Assembly (NCBI GenBank): GCA_021029095.1
Contig: JAJOHG010000054.1
Span: 1-64,000, forward strand
Origin: Phellopilus nigrolimitatus
Taxonomy: Eukaryota; Basidiomycota; Agaricomycetes; Hymenochaetales; Hymenochaetaceae
DNA: 64,000 nt
Direction of reading: 5' to 3'
Below the pieces are notes generated by a model that was given only the letters and a program-made list of their open reading frames with translations, did no database searches and had not been told where the DNA came from. The translations under genes were made by a program, and so were the position numbers. This document shows positions 56,756-64,000 of the stretch, piece by piece. Positions within the stretch are counted from its first letter, which is position 1. Each line of letters opens with the position of its first letter.

Positions 56756-57217
56756 ATGTCTGTTCGGGTGCTGACAACTGTGGCCAAGATGACCATGCCG
56801 GATCGTTCTCTTTACATTGCCCTCACAGGCGAACCGGAAGGACCCAAAAGGCAGTGGATAGCAATTAGTCATGGGGAGGGCGGCACCTCTTACACGGAGT
56901 GTGTTCCTGGAAATCCCGGAACACACAATCTAGGAAGTGCTTATGCCAAGCGGGATGAAGTCAAGCTGTTCGATGGTACAAAAGTTCCGCTCCACTCCGC
57001 CGTCAAGTTCGATAAAACCGAGATAAAGGATCCGAATGTTAGTACAGATATCCGGGGTTTGAGATTTTATGAGAAGTCTGGGGACTGGTTTTCGAAATGG
57101 CTCAATACAACGAACCGAATCCTTGGGCTCAACGTGACCATGGAAGTGTTGGAGGAGGCGATTGAGAAAGCAGCAGCTCCCGAGTCTGCACAAAAGTTCG
57201 TCCTGATGAAGGTGTAG
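56756..57217 (+). CDS. Small-protein family, member 7 (about 143-153 aa), function unknown
   Basis: It reads MPDRSLYIALTGEPEGPKRQ, VPLHSAVKFDKTEIKDPNVS, SGDWFSKWLNTTNRILGLNV and MEVLEEAIEKAAAPESAQKF. The C-terminal half aligns with member 6 (L-G-x-N-V, E-L/V-LEEAI-E/K) while the N-terminal half is almost unrecognisable between the two. Three possible ATGs in frame: 56756, 56789 and 56795; the TGCTGAC...ATG context favours 56789, matching members 2 and 6. No frame damage. Unlike members 1-5 the GMGIL(L/V)T motif is replaced by WIAISHGEGG. Function unknown. Confidence 0.6.
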   Translation: MSVRVLTTVAKMTMPDRSLYIALTGEPEGPKRQWIAISHGEGGTSYTECVPGNPGTHNLGSAYAKRDEVKLFDGTKVPLHSAVKFDKTEIKDPNVSTDIRGLRFYEKSGDWFSKWLNTTNRILGLNVTMEVLEEAIEKAAAPESAQKFVLMKV

Positions 57218-57909
57218 AGAGGGCCGTGTATGTCAACTGAAGCATGACGGAGGTAAAGGGAGAGAAAATAGTAGATGTTTTAGATGTTCGCTATGCCTTG
57301 CTGCCTACCAGGAATACATAATCAGCGAAAGGGCTGATTTTTCCCAATAAAAGTGGGATTCAGAGAAACGGCGCACACAAAATCATCGCTTTCCGGGAAC
57401 ATACCTGTGATAAGCTGAACTCGCTTCCTCGCCTGTGCTTTAAGACTTGGATCGCACACGCGTGCAGTGAAGAAGAGTCTGCACGTCTACCCACGGTTTT
57501 CGACTTAGCTTCGCGACGAGCGGACTCACGCACATCTTCGCCAAACCCGCCTACACGCCACTTGGTGTCGAGCGTTGACTCCGCACCCAGCGCGCACAGC
57601 CCGTGTTCTTTGTACAACAGGCCTGTTCATCCGCGCGTCTGTTTATCATATCTTGATGCTTCTTTCTTTTCTGTCTACATGAGACGTCAACTTCGTTATC
57701 TGCCCTAATGCAGCGAGTATTTTTTGATTTGAAATTCCTATTCACATTTTGTATTTTCTAGGCTGCTCAAGCTTTTACGACCTACAAAAATGGATAAATG
57801 TCCGCAAGATGACCAGCAAGAGAAAGATACTATGTATAATCACCTAGATCACACTTTAATTTACAGCAAACCACGCTCCAACTCAGGCAACACATCAAAC
57901 AAAAACCAC

Positions 57910-60079
57910 CTACAGATCCTCCCTGTACACCGGTAAGTCCGGCCGCTTCCCATAGATCTCCATCGCAGGGCGCGCACCGGCACGCTGCATCACATGCGCA
58001 GCGCGCTCCGCGCCCTCGAAGACACGCAGGAGGTTCCCGCCCGCGAGCCCCGCAAGTTCGCGGCGCGACCAGCCGCGCGCGTGGAGCTCCGCGATCTGTG
58101 TGCACAAACCAGTAAGAGATCAGTAAGGGATGCGAGTGCCGAAAAGAGGTAGACGGGACGCACGAGCGCGGGGTACTTGGAGACGTCCTCGAGGCCCTCG
58201 GGCACGCTGCCGATGCCGTCGAAGTCGCTGCCCAAGCCGACGCTGTCCACATCAGGTCAGCTTGATATCAACAAAGCAATGAAACACAAAGACACCCACT
58301 GCTCCTTGCCCGCTACCTTCCCAATGTGCTCTACGTGGTCCGCAACGCGCTCGAGAGTCGCCTCGCCGTCGGGCGCGACGAAGAACGGGGCGAAGTTGAC
58401 CATCACGACGCCGTCGGTCCTGTTCCGGCCCTTCCCGTCGCGCCCGGTGTGGTACTTCTCCGGCGTGCCGAGCTGCTTGAGGAGCGCGTCGGGCACGTTG
58501 CGCGACACGTCATGCACGGCGCGCGCGGAGGAGTGGCTCCACAGCACGGGCGCGCCGTTCGCATGAGATATGGCGAGCGCCTGCGCGGCGGTCGCGTCGG
58601 ACACGTGCGAGAGGTCCGCAAGCACGCCGAGCCTGTTCAGCTCGTGCACGAGCACACGGCCTAGGGCGCTGGGAGGGAATCAGAAGTTTGAAATCGGGCA
58701 GATGGAGAGTCGGCACACCTGAGCCCGCCGTGCAACGGCGGCGGCGCCTCGAAAATGCCTCCCGAGTCGGCGAAAGCGTTGTGGCAGCCGTGCGTTAGGG
58801 TGAGATAGCGCACGCCTAGCGCGTGGTACTGGCGCAGTACGCCGAGCGAATTGCCGAGCTGGTGGGCGCTGGTCACGCAAATCGAATAAAATATTAATAT
58901 GCAGTAAGAAAGAAAGGGGAGATGAGAGGAGAAGCCGAGACGCACCCCTCGACTCCGAGTAGACTCGCGATCCTTCCCTCGCGGATGGCCGCGCGGATGT
59001 CGGCTGCGCTCTGTGCGAACTTGAATGTCTGAATAGATAAATATATTTACTCAATGACGGAAATGAGAACTGCGCGACGAGAAAAGGAGCTTACTCCTGG
59101 GTATTCATCGATCAATAAGCGGGCGACATCGATCTGCTCGAGGGTGTCCCTAAAGTTGTAGTAAGCATCGAGGAAGGGGGAAAGGGGAGCAGAGGGACGC
59201 GCACCGCACGCGATAGGATGGCTTGGTGAAGTCCTTGTTGTCAGGCTTGCACTCAACGAAGGCCGACCTATTCAAAATTATAAGCAAACTAGCATTCCCG
59301 TACTAACAGCTAGGAGGATACACGCACCAGAAGAAGCCGCCGACGCGGCCCTCGCGGAGGCGCGGTATGTCGACGTGCCCCGGCATGCGCTCGCGCAGAT
59401 CGAATGCGGAGATGTTGTTCGCATAGAGCTCGCGCACAAGGATAGGGAGGTCTGTGTGAGTAGGGTTGTTAGCATCTTGACTCGGGTGGAGTGAGCAGAA
59501 GGTCGTCCTCCTCCATCGCTATCACGTGACTATGTTTTCCGTCTAACTCCCTCGACCGGACGAAATAAATCTTTCTGAAGGGACGACGTTGTAGAGATGG
59601 TGCAGCTCTACAAGTTCGTCCCCTTCGAATAATTCATGTTGCATCGTGGAAGGTGTCAGGCAGTAAACACTGCCGCATAGTGGTGGAGGATGAACGTCCA
59701 AGCTTTATAATCCACGTACCGATGTGTCCGTCCTAGCCATGTGCACGCCAACGCACATGTAAGCCATCCCGTCTCAACGAGAACAGGACCAGAGGCCACA
59801 AGAAAGACGCACGATAACAGGCGCGCGGGCCAGGATCTCCCGCGCCGCGGCGGCGGGGTCGTCGGGGAGGCCGCCGCCGAGCAGGCCGAGCGTGAGGACG
59901 AGCGCGAGGACGAAGAGCACGACGAGGCCGCACGCGGCGGCCGCGCGGCGCCGTCTGCTCGCGCGCTCCCTCTGTGCGCACTCGGCGTCTTCGGCGGGCC
60001 GCCGCCCGAGGAGCGGGGAGCGCTCGCGCTCGCGAGCGGGCGACGCGGGGACGATGTACGGGCGCGGTAGCGAGCTCAT
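57910..60079 (-). CDS. Membrane dipeptidase (peptidase family M19), N-terminally anchored, intact
   Basis: A zinc enzyme cleaving dipeptides, related to renal dipeptidase. Ten exons join in phase: 60079-59813, 59732-59720, 59451-59328, 59267-59205, 59149-59095, 59028-58946, 58868-58719, 58668-58300, 58242-58164, 58095-57910, 462 aa in total. A basic cytosolic N-terminus ([10 protein letters not shown]) precedes one membrane anchor ([19 protein letters not shown]), so the catalytic domain should face outside or the lumen. The HxD zinc pair lies in a 13-nt exon (DGHID). The bridging Glu is in LLGVEGAHQLG, the third and fourth ligands in [10 protein letters not shown] and [10 protein letters not shown]. 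Also THGCHNAF and [15 protein letters not shown]. The C-terminus is [10 protein letters not shown]. No stops. The 3' half was copied into the left arm of the inverted duplication. From 60080 to 60629 no gene is seen. Confidence 0.9.
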
Positions 60080-60629
60080 GCTGTGGTGGGGTGTACTGGG
60101 GAGTAGTGGTAGAAGGAGAGATAGGTTGTGGCGTTCGAGGCTAAGACTGCACGTCGCACATGGACGTCGGACACGCACGGTGAAGACGCGAGTCACGCCT
60201 TCTACGCTCCTTTCAGAGCAATTTCAATGTCCTTTGGACTTCATCTCGCCAAAATTACTTGACAAACAGCTGCGTGGTTTGGAAACGATGTCCTCATCGC
60301 GATTTTTTATGTATGGGATTGGCCAGAAACAGCGAGAACTTTCATTTCGTCCGCTTCCCTTTCATTCACTCTTTGGCTTCACGGTGCCCAGGCCGCAAGT
60401 GACTGCATATGTGATTTTGCATGCGTGTGCGGGACAGAGACAGGGACAGAAAACAACAACAGAGCGGGAAAATCCTATATAATGAGAGTAGAGAAAAGAC
60501 CACAAAGCAACGGCGAGATAATACAAGTTATGCGACATGCAAGTCTGCGAAAGGCGAGATAGACTCTGAAAGCACCTCGTTCCACTAGTTCGTTTTGGCG
60601 CCACGGCGCCCAAGCCGAGACGCACACGC

Positions 60630-63193
60630 TCATTGCTTGAACTTACCGATGACTGCGTCTGCGGCATATCGCGGGATGACCTAAAACCGCACAGACGGAA
60701 GCACATTAGCCACGCGCAAACGACGAGGGGGAAGCAAGTGAACGCACCTTCGGGTCGTGCAGCATGTTGAACTCCTCCGTCGCATCGCGCCCCGCGTACA
60801 GCAGGATCGCCTTCTCCCCGCCAGGGTGGTCCGGGAGGAACTGCGCGCCAAAACATAGAGTCAGCACCCCAAATCAAAACGAGTCGGAGCCTCGCAGCCA
60901 CGCACCTTCGTCACGTCGAGCACCTCCCCGTTGACGATCACCCAGATGTCGTCCTTCTTGTTGTGCTTCGCGACCTCCGCGGCGGTGTACTCCCCGCCCG
61001 CTGCCTTCTTCTCCTCCGTCTTCTCCTCCTTCTTCTCCTGCGCCGCCGCGGGCGACGCCGCGCCCGTCGGCGCCGCTGCGGGGGCGGCAGGGCCCGGCGC
61101 GGACGCGGGGTTAGCAGAGGCAGCAGCAGCAGCAGGCGGAGATGAGGACGCCGGCTGGCCGGCCCACGAGAACGACAGGTCGACCTTGCCCTGCTCGGGC
61201 GAGATGCGGATCGTCGTCGCGAGCGGCGCGGCGCCGCCGCCGAGGTGGCCCGCGACCGCGCCAAGGCGGGCCTTTGCCTTCTCCGCGTCGCCGAGCTCGC
61301 TCTGGATGAGGTACGCGGCGGCGCTGTCCGCGGCGACGCGGCCGAACACGACGCAGCCGAGCAGCGACGAGCCGCCGAGGCGGTTCGCGCCGTGCACGCC
61401 GCCCGCGACCTCGCCCGCGGCGAAGAGGCCGGGGATCGGCGCGTGGTCTGTCGCGCCCGCGAGCACGCGCGACTCCGCGTCGATCTCGAGCCCGCCCATC
61501 GTGTAGTGCAGCACGGGCGTCATGAGCGCGACGTGGAACACGTCGTCCATCTTGAAGTCGCTGTTCTGGAAGAACTTCTTCCCGAACGCGTCCTTCTGCG
61601 CGCGCGCGCCCGCGGTGTAGTCCGCGAAGACCTTCGCGAGCGCCGCGGGCGGGATGCCGATCTCCTTCGCGAGGTCCGCGCCGGACTCGAAGCGCTTCAT
61701 GAGCCCGCGCCCGACGTAGTGCTTGCAGTGCCACTCGATCTCCTTCGACGCCTGGCCGTTCAGCACGAGCCGGATCGGGTACTGCGGGGGCGGTGTCAGC
61801 AAAGAAAACAAGAGAGAGAATGGACTCTGGGCCGGACCTTGCCGTTCTCCCAGATCTTGCCCGTGACAAAGTCGCGCGTCTGCAGCTCGTCAACGAAGCG
61901 CTTGCCCTCGTTGTCGAGCAGCAGGCCGCCGACGCCGCGCAGCGCCTCGGCCGCGAGGAACTTGACCTTCGCGTCCGGCTCGTTGGGGTCGACGAGCCCC
62001 GTCGGGTGGACCTGCACCTTCTCGAGGTCGATGCCGCTCGCGCCGACGCCCATCGCGAGCTTCTGGCCGTCGCCCGTGCAGTGCTCGCCGTTCGTCGTCG
62101 GCAGGTCCCACAGCTCAGGGCGGTACTTCTTCAGCAGCGAGTCCGCGGTGAAGTCCGCGGCGTAGCCGCCGGTCGCGAGGATGACGGGGCCGAGCGCCTC
62201 GTGGCGCGCGCCGTCGACCTCGTACTCGACGCCCGTGACGCGCACGCCGTCCTTGAGCAGGCGGACGACCTTGGCCTTCTTCTTGATCTGCACGCGCGCG
62301 GGGTCGGACTGCGCGAGGTCCTCGAGGCGCTCCATCTGCGCGTAGGTGATGACCATGCCGGGGAACTGCGCGCCGCCGCGGTGCGTGCGCGGCTGCGAGT
62401 GCCCGCCGAGGCGCGCGACCTTGGAGAGGTCGAGCGCGAACTTGTCCTGCAGCCAATTGACGGCGTCGCCGGAGCGCCCCGTAAGCACGCGGATGAGGTC
62501 GTCCCGCGCGAGGTCCTTCGCGGACTTTTTTGTGTCCTCGAAGAACAGCTTCGAGCTGTCCTGGATGTTTGCGTCCTGCTGCGGGCCGGTGCCCGAACCG
62601 TTGATGCCAGACGTCGCCTTTGTAGAGTTGCCGCCCATGAATCTAGACAAAAGAGTATCGTTAGCAACATACGTAGAATAAGACAGCCGTTAAACGGTGC
62701 ATTAGAAAAGACAATCTGAGACATGCACTCTAGGAGTTCTGCATCTTCTTAGAGGTCTTTATCGCACATCCCAAAGAGCCATGTAACTGCAAACAGGAGA
62801 CCTCCGACAAATCCGAATCCCGCCAAAACAGCGAAAGCTATCCTGGTCGACACGGACAAAGTCGCAGCAATCTCTGACGGTGGCATCCACTGTCCTGAAT
62901 CCAGCCGTGCGCAAGGCAAGCGTCTCGTACTGACCCGACCCGTTCCGATGCTCCCGCCGCTTCGTCAACACGACACTGATGATGCCGCCCCATCGACAGC
63001 AGCTCCGTCGCCCCAACCGACCGCCCATACACCAGAAGACACGAAAGAACACGACCACCGAAGAAAAGGAGACAAGCAATCAGAGCACTCACGGCTGCTT
63101 GTCGAGCAACAGGACGTTCGCGCCGCGCTCGAGGAGGGTGTGTGCGGCCGAGAGGCCTGCGAGACCACCGCCGACGACGATGACTTGAGCCAT
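60630..63193 (-). CDS. Soluble fumarate reductase fused to cytochrome b5, intact
   Basis: OSM1/FRD1-like flavoprotein reducing fumarate to succinate, with a heme-binding cytochrome b5 domain at the C-terminus, as in several fungi. Exons 63193-63093, 62642-61838, 61781-60906, 60840-60748 and 60680-60630 give exactly 642 codons with stop. Motifs: MAQVIVVGGGLAGLSAAHTL (FAD loop), FMGGNSTKATSGINGSGTG, VILATGGYAADF, KLAMGVGASGIDLEKVQVHP (active-site region), ALRGVGGLLLDNEGKRFVDE, VLHYTMGGLEID, GLFAAGEVAGGVHGANRLGG. An Ala/Pro then Glu/Lys-rich linker leads to the b5 domain: YTAAEVAKHNKKDDIWVIVN, FLPDHPGGEKAILLYAGRDA and FNMLHDPK (the two heme His). The donor after exon 2 is weak (GTCCGG). The first intron is 450 nt, far longer than its neighbours. 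No mitochondrial or secretory leader is obvious. From 63194 to 64000 nothing is supported. Confidence 0.9.
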
Positions 63194-64000
63194 TTTGTGT
63201 GTTGTTAATGTGATGAGGGGGATGGCGGGAGTAGGAAGGAGAAGAGGACGGAGAGGGAGTTTAAGAAAGAGGGAGAATAATCACGGGATTCCGGGTAGCT
63301 TTTGCGGAAAGCGTGCGGGCGTGACGCGGTACGTACTCAGTCGGATCGCGCAAGACACATGTGATAAACCCCGCACTACCTCCTGCTCCTTTCAGCAAAT
63401 CATATCTCGCTCATTATCAGGAAGAAAATTCTACCATTTACTGTATTTATGTATAAAGAAATCCCTCGTAATTCCATAAGATAAACCAGAAGTATCTCGA
63501 ATATTATACGATTTTATTTGAATACCTGTAAATTTCAAACATGGAGAGCCGCTCTCTGCGTCAAGCTCCGGTGGGATCATTCTGCGCCGGCCAAAGCCAC
63601 GTATTCGTGTGGTCCGCCCAACATACAGCCAAAGAAACACGGCTCATTTGCGAGGGAAAGAAGGCTCAGAAATAATCGCGAATCAATACTCAAGTCCGCC
63701 GTTGCCCGCCCTCGTCTTCTCACGAAGAAAAGCCGACACCTACTCACCAGAACCTCTTTACTTGCATGAGATCGCTCTTCAGAGATCCGTGCGTAAAAAT
63801 AGGATACATACGTATAAAAAGAGCGCTTCGACGGAGGAGGCGTTTCCGCTGGTGCTGATGCGTTTCTCCTTCCCCCTCCGACGGCTGACCCGCTTTCGTC
63901 GTATGCTCCGGCGACGGCAACCACGAAAAGTGCACGCTATCATACGTTTGTCAGACCTTTTGCCGGTTTGGCCATATATGCTGAGCAAGGCGACGCGAGC

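Larger units (their letters stand above)
55819..58868. repeat. Right arm of the large inverted duplication
   Basis: Reverse-complement partner of 50870-53797. It contains the 3' half of the intact dipeptidase gene and small-family member 7. The arm border at 58868 coincides with the start of dipeptidase exon 7, so the donor copy is on this side. Confidence 0.85.

Noticed and set aside
61245..62719. Two long plus-strand frames (306 and 308 codons) over the fumarate reductase gene
   Set aside because: They are antisense shadows of a confidently modelled flavoprotein. Arg/Ala/Asp-rich composition follows from the GC-rich sense codons.

Overview
The window looks like a gene-poor, rearranged part of a filamentous basidiomycete (Agaricomycete-type) genome. 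The signs are many short introns (about 45-70 nt, GTRNGT...YAG), F-box/leucine-rich proteins, a KIN1-type kinase, a Mub1/samB-type gene, a NatB auxiliary subunit (NAA25/Mdm20), a two-domain cupredoxin and an HCNGP-type regulator. No bacterial operon structure, rRNA, tRNA or CRISPR was seen. All identifications rest on reading motifs in translations; no database search was run.

Layout. 0.3-13.5 kb: a broken zinc-finger-type gene, then a NAA25 gene on the plus strand, cut in one intron by a 5.16 kb element with long palindrome-rich terminal inverted repeats. The element carries a ZZ-finger pseudogene and a coiled-coil gene. A frame-broken Mub1/samB-type gene follows. 14-28 kb: two members of an unnamed small-protein family, a dead KIN1 kinase, RNase III (Dicer-like) remnants, an RNA14-like fragment, an unrecognised two-exon gene, one copy of a 1.1 kb direct duplication and a second broken NAA25 copy. 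28.5-36 kb: a Baeyer-Villiger monooxygenase with one internal stop, the second copy of the duplication and a third NAA25 scrap. 36.7-40.3 kb: three more small-family members. 41.6-49.7 kb: an apparently intact HCNGP gene, a broken cupredoxin gene and two divergent F-box paralogues separated by a foldback element. 50-59 kb: a large inverted duplication carrying a dipeptidase remnant plus a small-family member in one arm, and the 3' half of an intact dipeptidase plus another member in the other. 57.9-63.2 kb: intact membrane dipeptidase and fumarate reductase-cytochrome b5 genes.

The most interesting content is the small-protein family: seven copies, about 140-200 aa, strongly diverged. Six of them have the same promoter, a 10-mer TGCAATGTWA exactly 11 bp upstream of a TATA-like box, always on the coding strand. 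Two copies lie in the arms of the inverted duplication, where the flanking DNA and promoters are nearly identical but the proteins are only distantly similar. This pattern suggests a co-regulated, rapidly diversifying lineage-specific family of unknown function.
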